A stretch of 64,000 nt of DNA from Streptomyces sp. CG 926 (GCF_003148825.1 NZ_QGGZ01000002.1:310001-374000); one strand, 5' to 3'; counted from the first letter of the stretch, positions 42,200 to 51,780 are shown. Notes: generated by a model from the letters alone, not told the origin. Numbers and translations: made by a program.

Positions 42200-43609
42200 T
42201 TAGAGGTCGAAGTAGAGCTCGAACTCGTGCGGGTGCGGCCGCTGCGCGATCGGGGCGATCTCGTGCGTGCGCTTGTAGTCGATCCAGGTCTCGATCAGGT
42301 CGGGGGTGAAGACACCGCCGGCCAGGAGGTACTCGTGGTCCGCCTCCAGCGCCTTGAGGACGTCCTCGAGGCTGGTCGGGACCTGCGGAACGCTCGCGTG
42401 CTCGTCGGGCGAGAGCTCGTAGAGGTCCTTGTCGATCGGCTCCATCGGCTCGATCTTGTTCTTGACACCGTCGAGGCCCGCGAGCAGCAGCGCCGCGAAG
42501 GCGAGGTACGGGTTGGACGACGGGTCCGGAGCGCGGAACTCGACGCGCTTGGCCTTCGGGTTCGAGCCCGTGATCGGGATGCGCATGGCGGCGGAGCGGT
42601 TGCGCTGCGAGTACACCATGTTGACCGGCGCCTCGAAGCCCGGCACCAGGCGGTGGTAGGAGTTCACCGTCGGGTTGGTGAACGCCAGCAGCGACGGGGC
42701 GTGCTTGAGGATGCCGCCGATGTAGTAGCGGGCGGTGTCCGAGAGGCCCGCGTAGCCGGCCTCGTCGTAGAACAGCGGGTCGCCGTTCGCCCACAGCGAC
42801 TGGTGCACGTGCATGCCCGAGCCGTTGTCACCGAAGATCGGCTTCGGCATGAAGGTCGCGGTCTTGCCGTTGCGCCAGGCGACGTTCTTCACGATGTACT
42901 TGAAGAGCATCAGGTCGTCGGCCGCGGCCAGCAGCGTGTTGAACTTGTAGTTGATCTCGGCCTGGCCACCGGTGCCGACCTCGTGGTGCTGACGCTCGAC
43001 CTGGAGGCCCTGGGCGTCCAGCTCGAGGGAGATCTCGGCGCGCAGGTCCGCGAAGTGGTCGACCGGGGCTACGGGGAAGTAACCACCCTTGTAGCGGACC
43101 TTGTAACCACGGTTGTTCTCCTCGGAGCCCGTGTTCCAGGCGCCGGCCTCGGAGTCGATGTGGTAGAAGCCCTCGTTCGCGGAGGTCGCGAAGCGCACGC
43201 TGTCGAACACGTAGAACTCGGCCTCGGGGCCGAAGTACGCGGTGTCGGCGATGCCGGTGGAGGCGAGGTACGCCTCGGCCTTCTTCGCGATGTTGCGCGG
43301 GTCGCGACTGTAGGCCTCACCCGTGATCGGGTCGTGGATGAAGAAGTTGATGTTGAGCGTCTTGTCCTTGCGGAACGGGTCCAGACGCGCGGTGGTGATG
43401 TCGGCACGCAGCGCCATGTCGGACTCGTGGATCGCCTGGAAGCCGCGGATCGAGGATCCGTCGAAGGCGAGCTCCTCCGCCGGGTCGAACGCTCGCGCCG
43501 GGATGGTGAAGTGCTGCATCACACCAGGCAGGTCGCAGAAGCGGACGTCGACGAACTTGACGTCGTTCTCCTCGATGTACTGCTTCACTTCGTCGGCGTT
43601 CTTGAACAT
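42200..43609 (-). CDS. glnA: Glutamine synthetase type I (GlnA)
   Basis: 469 aa dodecameric GSI that makes glutamine from glutamate and ammonia. [20 protein letters not shown] and [13 protein letters not shown] are intact, and the adenylylation tyrosine lies in DKDLYEL, so covalent control by GlnE is expected. GGAGGAG is 6 nt before ATG 43609. Four half-sites fitting GlnR lie 100-137 nt upstream. A second, unrelated-type synthetase (glnII) is at 61851. Confidence 0.97.
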   Translation of the reverse strand: MFKNADEVKQYIEENDVKFVDVRFCDLPGVMQHFTIPARAFDPAEELAFDGSSIRGFQAIHESDMALRADITTARLDPFRKDKTLNINFFIHDPITGEAYSRDPRNIAKKAEAYLASTGIADTAYFGPEAEFYVFDSVRFATSANEGFYHIDSEAGAWNTGSEENNRGYKVRYKGGYFPVAPVDHFADLRAEISLELDAQGLQVERQHHEVGTGGQAEINYKFNTLLAAADDLMLFKYIVKNVAWRNGKTATFMPKPIFGDNGSGMHVHQSLWANGDPLFYDEAGYAGLSDTARYYIGGILKHAPSLLAFTNPTVNSYHRLVPGFEAPVNMVYSQRNRSAAMRIPITGSNPKAKRVEFRAPDPSSNPYLAFAALLLAGLDGVKNKIEPMEPIDKDLYELSPDEHASVPQVPTSLEDVLKALEADHEYLLAGGVFTPDLIETWIDYKRTHEIAPIAQRPHPHEFELYFDL

Positions 43610-43708
43610 CCAACTCCTCCTACTCCCGACCCCGGGGCAGGGACGGGCTTTATAGCTCGTGGTGCGTCAGTGCGGTGCCGCACGCTGACCCGACCATAAG
43701 CAGACGGG

Positions 43709-43746
43709 ATTTCCCAAGCATGACCCATTTGTTTCGCACAAGTTAA
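43709..43746 (-). promoter_or_regulatory. GlnR binding boxes upstream of glnA
   Basis: Read on the minus strand the half-sites are TTAAC-n6-GAAAC-n6-GTCAT-n6-GAAAT, an exact 11-bp period. This is the gTnAC-n6-GnAAC arrangement known for the nitrogen regulator GlnR at Streptomyces glnA promoters. Confidence 0.8.
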
Positions 43747-43794
43747 CCAGGGTCCGGCCGGAGGGCCGTGCGGCGCCACGGGTACCGTGTTCGG

Positions 43795-44262
43795 GTGGAC
43801 AACAGACAGGCAATCGGATCCTGGCTCTCCGGCCCCCGCGCGGCCGCCGAGGAGATGGGCGTCGACTTCGGCTATCCGGGTCAGCGGCTCGGCCTGCCCC
43901 AGCAGGGTCCCGGCTCGGTGGCGCGTTTCGGGCGTCGGCTCGGCGCCGTCGCGATCGACTGGATCGGCTGCCAGGTGATTGCGTACGGGCTGATCACCGG
44001 CGGCGACCTGGCCGCGGCGGGCAACTGGACCCTCGCGCTCTTCGTGGCCCTCACCATCCTGACGGTGGGCACCGTGGGCTTCACCCCCGGCAAGCGGATC
44101 CTGGGCGTCCGGGTGATCTCGGAATCCGGCGGCCGTCTCGGCATCGTCCGGGTGATCCTGCGCACGCTGCTGCTGGCCCTGGTCATCCCGGCGCTGATCT
44201 GGGACCGCGACGGCCGTGGCCTGCACGACCGACTGGCCCGCGCCGTCCAGGTCCGCATCTAG
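43795..44262 (+). CDS. RDD-family membrane protein
   Basis: 155 aa. An N-terminal cytosolic part (1-45) is followed by three hydrophobic helices and the conserved RDD pattern: VARFGRRLGAVAIDW, FTPGKRILGVRV and a terminal DRDGRGLHDRLARAVQV. Function of RDD proteins is mostly unknown, with transport or ion-related roles proposed. TACCGT ends 6 nt before the GTG, so the mRNA may be leaderless. It is divergent from glnA, sharing the GlnR-box region, but the boxes are oriented to glnA. Confidence 0.88.
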   Translation: MDNRQAIGSWLSGPRAAAEEMGVDFGYPGQRLGLPQQGPGSVARFGRRLGAVAIDWIGCQVIAYGLITGGDLAAAGNWTLALFVALTILTVGTVGFTPGKRILGVRVISESGGRLGIVRVILRTLLLALVIPALIWDRDGRGLHDRLARAVQVRI

Positions 44263-44281
44263 GACCCGCCTTCCGCGAACG

Positions 44282-44330
44282 GACACAGGGGTGCCCCCCG
44301 GGCCTCGGGCTCGGGGGGCACCCCTGTGTC
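44282..44330. terminator. Bidirectional terminator hairpin
   Basis: GACACAGGGGTGCCCCCC and its exact complement (18 bp) flank a 13-nt loop between the convergent RDD and DUF4191 genes. Confidence 0.85.
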
Positions 44331-44354
44331 GTATACGAAAATCAGCTGACCGGG

Positions 44355-45053
44355 TCAGCGCATCTTTCCGCCGCGCGGCATCTTCATGCCCTTCGGCATG
44401 GGGCCCTTCGGCAGCGGCATGTTGCTCATGAGGTCACCCATGGCGCGAAGCTTGTCGTTGATCTCGGTGATCTGCGGGCCGGCCAGCACGCGCGGCAGCT
44501 TGAGCAGGGTGGTGCGCACCTTCTTGAGCGGCACCTCGCCCTCGCCCGTACCCACGATGAAGTCGTGCACCGGCACGTCCGGCATGATCCGGGCCAGCTT
44601 CTTCTTCTCGTTCGCGAGCAACGGCTTCACGCGGTTCGGGTTGCCCTCGGCGATCAGCACGACGCCGGCCTTGCCGACGGCACGGTGGACGATGTCCTGC
44701 TGCCGGGTCATCGCGACGGCGGGGGTGGTCGTCCAGCCCCGTCCCACGTTGTCCAGCACGGCCGCGGCCGCTCCCGGCTGGCCTTCCATCTGTCCGAAGG
44801 CAGCTCGCTCGGCCCGTCGTCCGAAGACGATCGCCATCGCCAGGAACGCCACCAGGAATCCCAGGATGCCCAGGTAGAGCTCGTGCCCGACCAGGAATCC
44901 GATCGCGAGGAAGACACCGAAGGTGACGATGCCCACGCCTGCGACGATCAGACCGACCTTCGGGTCCGCCTTGCGCGTCATCTTGTACGTCAGGGCGATC
45001 TGCTTCAGTCGCCCGGGGTTCGCAGCAGTCTCTGCGTTTGACTTCCTCGCCAT
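44355..45053 (-). CDS. DUF4191 membrane protein
   Basis: 232 aa. Two adjacent helices (about residues 32-78) follow a basic N-terminus; the cytoplasmic rest (AAAVLDNVGRGWTTTPAVAMTRQQDIVHRAVGKAGVVLIAEG) and the Pro/Met/Gly/Lys-rich tail (LPKGPMPKGMKMPRGGKMR) are typical of DUF4191. ATG 45053 starts MARKSNAETA. In actinobacteria it commonly lies downstream of lipA, as here. Function unknown. Confidence 0.87.
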   Translation of the reverse strand: MARKSNAETAANPGRLKQIALTYKMTRKADPKVGLIVAGVGIVTFGVFLAIGFLVGHELYLGILGFLVAFLAMAIVFGRRAERAAFGQMEGQPGAAAAVLDNVGRGWTTTPAVAMTRQQDIVHRAVGKAGVVLIAEGNPNRVKPLLANEKKKLARIMPDVPVHDFIVGTGEGEVPLKKVRTTLLKLPRVLAGPQITEINDKLRAMGDLMSNMPLPKGPMPKGMKMPRGGKMR

Positions 45054-45063
45054 ACAGCGAAGT

Positions 45064-45261
45064 TTACGTGGCCTGCGGGGTTCGGGTAGCCGCGGCCTCA
45101 AGTACATGTTCGGTTTCGACCCGGTCCTTGGCCCTCTTGCGGTCCTCCAGGACCGCCGTCCAGGCGTTGCGGCGGGCCCCGCTCATCAGCAGGGACTCAA
45201 TGCCCCGGAAGGCGTCGGAGAAGGTCGGGATGGCAATGGCGCGTACGGGCGCGGCCTGCAT
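45064..45261 (-). CDS. Small conserved actinobacterial protein
   Basis: 65 aa beginning MQAAPVRAIAIPTFSDAFRGIESLLMSG. ATG 45261 is chosen since AAAGGGA lies 8 nt upstream. The same short protein appears beside lipA/DUF4191 in other Streptomyces as I remember. It stops 10 nt before the DUF4191 start and is likely co-transcribed with it. No domain or function recognised. Confidence 0.7.
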   Translation of the reverse strand: MQAAPVRAIAIPTFSDAFRGIESLLMSGARRNAWTAVLEDRKRAKDRVETEHVLEAAATRTPQAT

Positions 45262-45395
45262 GGTGTCGATCCCTTTCACGATGCTCGCGTCGGCGTGATG
45301 CGAGCGTTGTGTGCGGTGCGTGGACCAAGCGTCACTGACTGGTGTTACCAGGGCATGACCGGTCGGTCAAATGTGATGTACACGTTGCAAACACT

Positions 45396-45444
45396 GACGC
45401 GGCCCACCGGACTCTTCCTCAGGAAAGAGCCTAGGGGCCGCGTC
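45396..45444 (-). terminator. lipA terminator hairpin
   Basis: GACGCGGCCC (45396-45405) pairs with GGGCCGCGTC (45435-45444); an inner CTCTTCCT/AGGAAAGAG stem fills the loop. It follows the lipA stop on the minus strand. Confidence 0.75.
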
Positions 45445-45501
45445 GATGCGGTGTTACCCACTAGTAACGCTTTGTGCGCGACTTCACACGCTCGGCCGAA
45501 C

Positions 45502-46449
45502 TCAGACTCGGCTGCGCTTCTCCATCGCCTGCTGGTAGAGACGACCCGCGCGGTACGAGGACCGGACCAGCGGGCCGGACATCACACCGGAGAAGCCGAT
45601 CTCCTCGGCCTCCTTCGCCAGCTCGACGAACTCGGCCGGCTTCACCCAGCGCTCGACGGGGTGGTGCCGCGGCGAGGGCCGCAGGTACTGGGTGATGGTG
45701 ATGAGCTCGCAGCCGGCCTCGTGCAGCTCCTTCAGAGCCTGCGAGACCTCCTCGCGCTCCTCGCCCATGCCGAGGATCAGGTTCGACTTGGTGATCAGGC
45801 CGTAGGCGCGGGCCTGCCGGATCACGTCGAGCGAGCGCTCGTAGCGGAAGCCGGGGCGGATCCGCTTGAAGATGCGGGGCACGGTCTCGACGTTGTGCGC
45901 GAAGACCTCGGGGCGGGAGGCGAAGACCTCCTCCAGCAGCTCCGGGACCGCGTTGAAGTCGGGGGCCAGCAGCTCGACCTTGGTGTGGCCGCTCTCGCGG
46001 CCCGCCGTCTGCTGGTGGATCTGGCGCACGGTCTCCGCGTACAGCCAGGCGCCGCCGTCGGCCAGGTCGTCGCGCGCGACGCCCGTGATGGTGGCGTAGT
46101 TCAGGTCCATCGTGACCACGGACTCGCCGACACGCCGCGGCTCGTCACGGTCCAGCGCCTCGGGCTTGCCCGTGTCGATCTGGCAGAAGTCACAACGCCG
46201 GGTGCACTGGTCACCACCGATGAGGAAGGTGGCCTCGCGGTCCTCCCAGCATTCGTAGATGTTCGGACAACCGGCTTCCTGGCACACCGTGTGCAGTCCT
46301 TCGCCCTTCACCAGGGCCTGCATCTTGGTGTACTCGGGACCCATCTTCGCCCGGGTCTTGATCCACTCGGGCTTGCGCTCGATGGGGGTCTGGGCGTTAC
46401 GGACCTCCAGGCGCAGCATCTTGCGTCCGTCGGGTGCGACTGCGGACAC
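45502..46449 (-). CDS. lipA: Lipoyl synthase
   Basis: 315 aa radical-SAM enzyme that inserts two sulfurs into protein-bound octanoyl groups. The auxiliary cluster ligands are [12 protein letters not shown], the radical-SAM cluster is CTRRCDFC, and the C-terminal RSSYRAG serine is present. GTG 46449 ([18 protein letters not shown]) has GGGAG 6 nt upstream; the frame is open to 46509 but the extra part is not conserved. It lies downstream of lipB on the same strand. Its clients include SucB, encoded 10 kb away. Confidence 0.95.
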   Translation of the reverse strand: MSAVAPDGRKMLRLEVRNAQTPIERKPEWIKTRAKMGPEYTKMQALVKGEGLHTVCQEAGCPNIYECWEDREATFLIGGDQCTRRCDFCQIDTGKPEALDRDEPRRVGESVVTMDLNYATITGVARDDLADGGAWLYAETVRQIHQQTAGRESGHTKVELLAPDFNAVPELLEEVFASRPEVFAHNVETVPRIFKRIRPGFRYERSLDVIRQARAYGLITKSNLILGMGEEREEVSQALKELHEAGCELITITQYLRPSPRHHPVERWVKPAEFVELAKEAEEIGFSGVMSGPLVRSSYRAGRLYQQAMEKRSRV

Positions 46450-46558
46450 GACCGGCTCCCTGTGACTTCGATTGTTCGGGCGCCCACCAGGGTACGCCCG
46501 TAATTTCATACGCTCTTACGTCGGCCAACCTGCGGGTGGCCGGTCCCATTCCCGGGGG

Positions 46559-47359
46559 CTAGGAGCCCAGTGCCGGCTCCGTCTCGCGGGGCCGGAGTTC
46601 AGCATGCTCCAGTACGTCCTTCAGGTGGCGTTCGGCCACCGGAAGGACCTCGGCGATGGTGATCTCCCGGCCCAGTTCGTACGAGAGCGAGGTCACACCG
46701 GCGTCCCGGATCCCGCACGGGATGATCCGGTCGAACCAGGTGCTGTCCGGGTTCACGTTGATCGCGAAGCCGTGCATCGTGACGCCCTTGGCGACCCGGA
46801 TGCCGATGGCCGCGAGCTTGCGGTCCTCGCGGCGCTGGCCGGCGTTGGACGGGGCGTACTCGGGGCCGTTGAGCCGCGCGTCGAACTCCTCGTCGTGCAG
46901 CCGGGGGTCGAACTCCAGCGACAGCCCGCCGATCTTCGGACGCTCCTCGACGGGATCGCCCAGGACCCACACCCCGGAGCGGCCCTCGACGCGGGTGGTC
47001 TCCAGGCCGAACTCGGCGGCCGTGCGGATCAGGGCCTCTTCGAGGCGGCGGACGTGGGCGACCACGTCCACCGGACGGGGCAGCTTCATGATCGGGTAGC
47101 CGACCAGCTGACCCGGGCCGTGCCAGGTGATCTTGCCGCCGCGGTCCACGTCGACGACGGGGGTGCCGTCGAGCGGGCGCTCGCTGGGGTCGGTGCGCCG
47201 GCCCGCCGTGTAGACCGGCAGGTGCTCCAGCAACAGGCAGGTGTCGTCTATCTCGTCCGCGAAGCGGGCCGCGTGCACCCTGCGCTGTTCTTCCCAGGCC
47301 TGGGTGTACTCGACGGATTCGGGTCCGAAGCCCAGATGGACAAAACCGAGCTCAGCCAC
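46559..47359 (-). CDS. lipB: Octanoyltransferase LipB
   Basis: 266 aa. It moves the octanoyl group from acyl carrier protein to lipoyl domains, providing the substrate of Lip[15 protein letters not shown], the catalytic lysine in KLAAIGIRV and cysteine in IIPCGI are all seen. GTG 47359 follows GGAGG by 7 nt. It precedes lipA with about 110 nt between them. Confidence 0.95.
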   Translation of the reverse strand: MAELGFVHLGFGPESVEYTQAWEEQRRVHAARFADEIDDTCLLLEHLPVYTAGRRTDPSERPLDGTPVVDVDRGGKITWHGPGQLVGYPIMKLPRPVDVVAHVRRLEEALIRTAAEFGLETTRVEGRSGVWVLGDPVEERPKIGGLSLEFDPRLHDEEFDARLNGPEYAPSNAGQRREDRKLAAIGIRVAKGVTMHGFAINVNPDSTWFDRIIPCGIRDAGVTSLSYELGREITIAEVLPVAERHLKDVLEHAELRPRETEPALGS

Positions 47360-47436
47360 CGCAGCGCCTCCTCGTTGAACCTGCTGTGTGCACGTACCTC
47401 ACTGGGCCAAGAGTACGGCGACCCGCGCGAGCCCCT

Positions 47437-47757
47437 TCAGGACCCCGGCACCGCCTCGGGATCGGGCTCGGGTTCGGGCTCGGGATCGGGCTCCGGCGGG
47501 GGCCCCGGGAGCTGCTTCGGCCGGCGCCGCCCCTTGGGCGGCCGGTCCGGGTCCTCGTCCGCGCGCGGCAGCCGCCGGTGGCCCTCGGAGTGGTCGTTGA
47601 CCCAGCCGCACACCCCGCACGCGTACCGGCCGTCCAGCCCCGCGATGTAGGTGCCGCAGCGCCGGCACTCCGCCTCGGTCAGTTCGGGCGGGGGCAGCGG
47701 GGCGGTGGATTCGGTTTGCTCCTCGGGGAGGTGCGCCCTGTGGGGCCGAGGGGTCAT
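47437..47757 (-). CDS. Small zinc-ribbon protein with acidic Pro-rich tail
   Basis: 106 aa. Two CxxC knuckles (CRRCG and CGVCGW, residues 31-50) probably bind one zinc. The C-terminal 40 residues are basic then a (PD/PE)n tail encoded by a hexanucleotide-like repeat. No Shine-Dalgarno sequence is evident. It lies upstream of lipB on the same strand. Function unknown. Confidence 0.65.
   Translation of the reverse strand: MTPRPHRAHLPEEQTESTAPLPPPELTEAECRRCGTYIAGLDGRYACGVCGWVNDHSEGHRRLPRADEDPDRPPKGRRRPKQLPGPPPEPDPEPEPEPDPEAVPGS
47457..47500. repeat. Hexamer microsatellite in the zinc-ribbon gene
   Basis: Tandem period-6 units of GGGCTC/GGGATC/GGGTTC encode the (PE/PD)n tail; copy number may vary. 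Confidence 0.75.
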
Positions 47758-47930
47758 GGCCCGCAGCGTACGCGGGCGGAGGGGTCCGGTCCGTAAAGGC
47801 CCCTACGCATTCTGCACACGATCGGATGAATGTGGGGCAGAGAGGGCGGCATCGGCGAAGTTCGCCGCTACATTCACGCCGTTCACAGGGCCGGGACTCC
47901 GGTCCGTCACGTCAGGAAACCGTGGAGCCG

Positions 47931-49370
47931 ATGACGGAACGACCTGCCCAGCGCGTCCCCAACCGGCAGCTCGCGGCGCTGATCGCGGAAGCCGGGTTCT
48001 CCAATGCCGGTCTCGCCCGCCGCGTCGACCAGCTAGGCCTGGAGCACGGTCTCGATCTGCGGTACGACAAGACCTCCGTGACCCGGTGGCTGCGCGGTCA
48101 GCAGCCCCGCGGCACCACCCCGGCGTTGATCGCCGAGGTCTTCACCCGCCGCCTCGGTCGCCGCCTCTCCGCCCAGGACCTGGGGCTGGACGCCTGCGCG
48201 CCCGTGTACGCCGGGCTGGAGTTCGCGGCCACCCCGGAGGAGGCCGTGGACATCGCGAGCGGGCTGTGGCGCAAGGACTCCGGCTCGCACGCCGAGCTCC
48301 GGAAGATCGCCTTCACCCCGGCCGGGCTGGTCGTGCCCAGCCGGGACTGGCTGATCGGGCGGGCCGACGAGCGGGTCGGCCGGGGCGCGGAGCCCGCCAC
48401 GGCCCGGGTCCCGCTGCAGGGGCGGACCTCGGTGCCCCGGCAGCGGCAGATCGACCGCGGCCCCGGACAGCGCGTGACGAGCGGGGACATCGCGGCGCTG
48501 AGATCGGTGAGCGAGCTGTTCCGGACCCTGGACCAGGCCTACGGCGGCGGGCACGCCCGGCAGGCCCTGGTGCGCTACCTGGAGCACGAGGCCGAGCCGA
48601 TGCTCCGCGGGACCTACGGGGAGACCACCGGGCGGCGGCTGTTCTCGGCCGCCGCCGATCTGACCCGGCTCGCGGGCTGGACCTCGTACGACATCGCCGC
48701 GCACGGGCTGGCCCAGCGCTACTTCGTGCAGGCGCTACGGCTGGCGCAGGCGGCCGGGGACCGCCCGTACGGCTCGTACGTGCTGGTCACCATGAGCCGG
48801 CAGGCGGTCTACCTCGGCCACGGCCGCGAGGCCGTGCAGCTGGCCCGGGTGGCCCAGCAGGGCGTCGGCTCCGGCCCGCCGCCCGTGGTGCAGGCGCTGC
48901 TCCACTCGGCGGAGGCGCGCGGACACGCGGTCCTCGGCGAGGTGCGGGCCTCGACCGCCTCCCTGGTGCGGGCCGAGCGCGCGCTGGGTGCGGCCCGGCC
49001 GGGGGACGACGTACCGCCCTGGGCGCGATTCTTCGACGAGGCGCAACTGGCGGACGAGTTCGGGCACTGCCACCGGGACCTCCAGCAGTACCGGGCCTCG
49101 GCCCAGCACGCGGAGCGGTCACTGCAGTTGAGGGCGCCGGGGTACGCCCGGTCCCGGCTGTTCTGCCGGGTGGTGCTGGCCACGGCCCGGCTGGGGCTGG
49201 GCGAGCTGGACCAGGCGTGCGCGCTGGGCGCGGAGGCGGCGCAGCAGGCGATGGAGATGCGGTCGGTGCGGGCGGTGGAGTACGTACGGGACTTCGAGCG
49301 GCGGCTGGAGCCGTACCGGGACGCCTCGGCGGTGCGGACCTACCGGGACCGGGTGGCGGCCTTGTCGTGA
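47931..49370 (+). CDS. HTH/TPR regulatory protein, NsdA-like
   Basis: 479 aa. The N-terminal 100 residues contain an XRE-like DNA-binding segment (RQLAALIAEAGFSNAGLARRVDQLG...DKTSVTRWLRGQQPRG); a linker (130-190) leads to TPR-like helical repeats (about 200-470). This matches the NsdA-type regulators that influence sporulation and antibiotic production in Streptomyces. ATG 47931 has GGAG directly upstream (spacing 4-5 nt). It stands alone on its strand; the target genes cannot be told from sequence. Confidence 0.75.
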   Translation: MTERPAQRVPNRQLAALIAEAGFSNAGLARRVDQLGLEHGLDLRYDKTSVTRWLRGQQPRGTTPALIAEVFTRRLGRRLSAQDLGLDACAPVYAGLEFAATPEEAVDIASGLWRKDSGSHAELRKIAFTPAGLVVPSRDWLIGRADERVGRGAEPATARVPLQGRTSVPRQRQIDRGPGQRVTSGDIAALRSVSELFRTLDQAYGGGHARQALVRYLEHEAEPMLRGTYGETTGRRLFSAAADLTRLAGWTSYDIAAHGLAQRYFVQALRLAQAAGDRPYGSYVLVTMSRQAVYLGHGREAVQLARVAQQGVGSGPPPVVQALLHSAEARGHAVLGEVRASTASLVRAERALGAARPGDDVPPWARFFDEAQLADEFGHCHRDLQQYRASAQHAERSLQLRAPGYARSRLFCRVVLATARLGLGELDQACALGAEAAQQAMEMRSVRAVEYVRDFERRLEPYRDASAVRTYRDRVAALS

Positions 49371-49464
49371 CCCTGCGGGCCGGCCGCGGGGGCCGGGGCC
49401 CGGATCGCACGCCCGGAACGCCGGCGAGGCGGGAGCAGGGCCCCGCCGGCGTCGTCAGGTGTTC

Positions 49465-50736
49465 TCAGGCCGCCACCGGGAGTGCGGGCTCCGGGGCGAC
49501 CGGGAGCGGGATGCCGAAGTCGCGCAGGACGGCGCCGGCGGCACGGCGGGCCGAGTGCAGGGCTCCTTGGACGGTGTTGGTGTCGCGGTGGTCGCCGCAC
49601 ACGTACAGCCCGGCCAGTACGCGTACGGGACGCCGCAGGTCGTGCGGCGGGGGCATCGCGGGGACCGCCTCCGGGGTGTGGTGGACGGCCAGCAGTTCCC
49701 ACTCGCGGGTGGGGGTGTCGTAGAGCCGGGCCAGCCGTGCCGCGACCGTGCGCGCGGGGGGTGGCGGGCCGAGCACGGTGGTGGTGACCAGGCTCCGGCC
49801 GGCCGGGGCCCGGGTCGGGTCGACCGCACTCATGACGGCCGTGTGGGAGACGGGCCACTGGGGATCCCCGTCCAGGAGCAGCGTGCCGTCCCGGGGCAGG
49901 GGTGCGGTGGTGGCGTGGTGCAGGACGGTGACCTCGTGGAAGGCGGGCACGCGCAGGCCGGGCAGGAGCTCGGCGGCGGCGCGGGCCCCGGTGGCCAGGA
50001 GGACGGAACGGCAGCGGAAGTCGCCGTGCTCCTCGGTGGTGACCAGGTTGGTGGCCACCGACCGGACCCGGACCCCGGTGCGTACGGTGCCGGGCGGCAG
50101 GGCGGCGGCGAGCAGGTCGGGCAGGGCCGCCGCGCCGCCCTCGGGTACGGCGAGCCGGCCCCGGGCGAAGGTGCGCAGGGCGAGGTCGGCGACCCGGCTG
50201 GAGGTGGTGAGCTCCGGGTCGCGCAGCAGGGTGGCGAGCAGGGGGCGGAGCGCCCCGTTCAGGGTGCGGGTCGGCAGCCCGCGGGAGCGCAGGGCGGCGT
50301 GCGCGGTGCGTTCGGGACGGGCCAGGAGCTTCTCCTCGGGCAGGGTGGCGAACCGCCCGAGGGCGGCGCTGATCCGGGCCTGGTCGAGGGAGCGGCTGGC
50401 CAGGGCCCGGGCCGGGGTGAGGACCCCGACCCGTAGTTGTTTCCCGTCGGTGTGGACGAGGACGCCCGGTGTGAAGGGGCGCAGGGTCAGGGCCCGCAGG
50501 CCCGGGGTGCGTTCGAGCTCCGTGTACGCGGTGTTGAGCAGTTGACCGATCCGGTCGAGCCGGAACCCGTCGGCGGACTCGGTGGCCATCCGCCCGCCGG
50601 GGTCGTCCGCGGCTTCCAGGACGGTGACCGTGACTCCGGCTGCGATCAGGTGCTGCGCTGCCGCGAGTCCTGAGACTCCGGCTCCTACGATGACGACGTC
50701 CGCATGGTGTGCGGCATGGTGTGCGCTGCTGAGCAC
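49465..50736 (-). CDS. FAD-dependent oxidoreductase (amine oxidase/phytoene-desaturase-like)
   Basis: 423 aa. N-terminal FAD-binding VIVGAGVSGLAAAQHL and the second flavin segment LEAADDPGGRMATES; the C-terminal motif YVCGDHRDTNTVQGALHSARRAAG closes the flavin site, as in the amine oxidase superfamily. The substrate could be a carotenoid, polyamine or porphyrinogen. GTG 50736 follows GGAGGGG by 3 nt. Six phased repeats lie 88-151 nt upstream of the start. Confidence 0.85.
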   Translation of the reverse strand: MLSSAHHAAHHADVVIVGAGVSGLAAAQHLIAAGVTVTVLEAADDPGGRMATESADGFRLDRIGQLLNTAYTELERTPGLRALTLRPFTPGVLVHTDGKQLRVGVLTPARALASRSLDQARISAALGRFATLPEEKLLARPERTAHAALRSRGLPTRTLNGALRPLLATLLRDPELTTSSRVADLALRTFARGRLAVPEGGAAALPDLLAAALPPGTVRTGVRVRSVATNLVTTEEHGDFRCRSVLLATGARAAAELLPGLRVPAFHEVTVLHHATTAPLPRDGTLLLDGDPQWPVSHTAVMSAVDPTRAPAGRSLVTTTVLGPPPPARTVAARLARLYDTPTREWELLAVHHTPEAVPAMPPPHDLRRPVRVLAGLYVCGDHRDTNTVQGALHSARRAAGAVLRDFGIPLPVAPEPALPVAA

Positions 50737-50823
50737 GTGCCCCTCCCCGAGGTCGGCGCGGCTGTGTGGGGATCCTCCTTCCCCCAACCGGTTAAAGGGG
50801 AACCCGAGTTCGGCGGGGTATTG

Positions 50824-50887
50824 CGGTCAACTCCGGTCGCACAGCGGTCGCATTCGGGTCACAAACGGTCGCACGGTGGTCGCACGC
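50824..50887. promoter_or_regulatory. Six helically phased direct repeats
   Basis: Six copies of a CGGTCGCAC-like unit follow each other with a 10-11-bp period: CGGTCAACTC, CGGTCGCACAG, CGGTCGCATTC, GGGTCACAAA, CGGTCGCACGG, TGGTCGCACGC. The spacing places every unit on one DNA face. They lie upstream of the FAD oxidoreductase gene and just after the epimerase stop (50893). Confidence 0.7.
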
Positions 50888-50892
50888 GGATC

Positions 50893-51780
50893 TCAGAGCG
50901 CGGCGCGGATCGCCTGCTCGATGCCGGGGTCGTGGAAGACGAAGCCGGACCCCAGCAGCCGCGCGGGCCGGGCCCGCTGACTGCCGAGCACGTCCTCGGC
51001 GAACTCCCCCAGCACCACGCGCAGGGCCACGGCCGGTACGGGCAGTACCGCGGGCCGGCGCAGCACCCGGGCCATGGCCTCGGTGACCTGGCGGTTGGTC
51101 AGCGGCTCCGGGGCGGTCAGGTTGACCGGGCCGGACAGGCCCGGGGTGTCGATGATGTGCCGCAGGGCCGCGACCTCGTCGCGCAGGGAGATGTACGACC
51201 AGTACTGGCGGCCGTTGCCGAGCCGGCCGCCGACGCCGGCGCGGAAGAGGGGGAACATCCGCCCCCAGGCACCGCCCTCGCGGGCGACGACCAGCCCGGT
51301 ACGGGCGAACGCGGTCCGGATCCCGGCCTCCTGGGCGGGGGCCGCGGCGGCCTCCCACTCCACGCAGACCGAGGGCAGGAACCCCTGCCCGGCGGGGGTG
51401 TCCTCGTCGACGACCCGGTCGCCGGTGTCCCCGTAGTAGCCGACGGCCGAACCGCTGACCAGGACGGCGGGCGGCTCGTCGAGGGCGGCGAGGGCGTGCG
51501 CGAGCGTGGCGGTGCCGAGGACCCGGCTGTCGCGGATCTCCCTCTTGTACGCGGCCGTCCACCGGTGGTCCCCGACCCCGGCCCCGGCCAGGTGTACGAC
51601 GGCCCCGCAGCGGGCCAACCCGGCGGGGTCCACGAACCCGCGCGCCGGATCCCACCGCGCCTCGTCCGCCCCGACGGGCTCCCGCCGCACGAACCGCACC
51701 ACCTCGTGCCCGTCCGCCCGCAGGGACCGCACGAGTGCACTTCCGATGAGCCCGGTCGCCCCGGTGACAGCAATGCGCAT
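50893..51780 (-). CDS. TIGR01777-family NAD(P)-binding epimerase
   Basis: 295 aa. Extended-SDR Rossmann motif VTGATGLIGSALV, YYGDTGDRVVDE near residue 115 (the usual YYG of this family) and a C-terminal DUF1731-like segment (VLGEFAEDVLGSQRARPARL...GSGFVFHDPGIEQAIRAAL). ATG 51780 starts MRIAVTGATG after a GGATGGGGG block. Proteins of this family are uncharacterised or act as cell-division-inhibitor-like SulA homologues; the reaction is unknown. Confidence 0.88.
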   Translation of the reverse strand: MRIAVTGATGLIGSALVRSLRADGHEVVRFVRREPVGADEARWDPARGFVDPAGLARCGAVVHLAGAGVGDHRWTAAYKREIRDSRVLGTATLAHALAALDEPPAVLVSGSAVGYYGDTGDRVVDEDTPAGQGFLPSVCVEWEAAAAPAQEAGIRTAFARTGLVVAREGGAWGRMFPLFRAGVGGRLGNGRQYWSYISLRDEVAALRHIIDTPGLSGPVNLTAPEPLTNRQVTEAMARVLRRPAVLPVPAVALRVVLGEFAEDVLGSQRARPARLLGSGFVFHDPGIEQAIRAAL

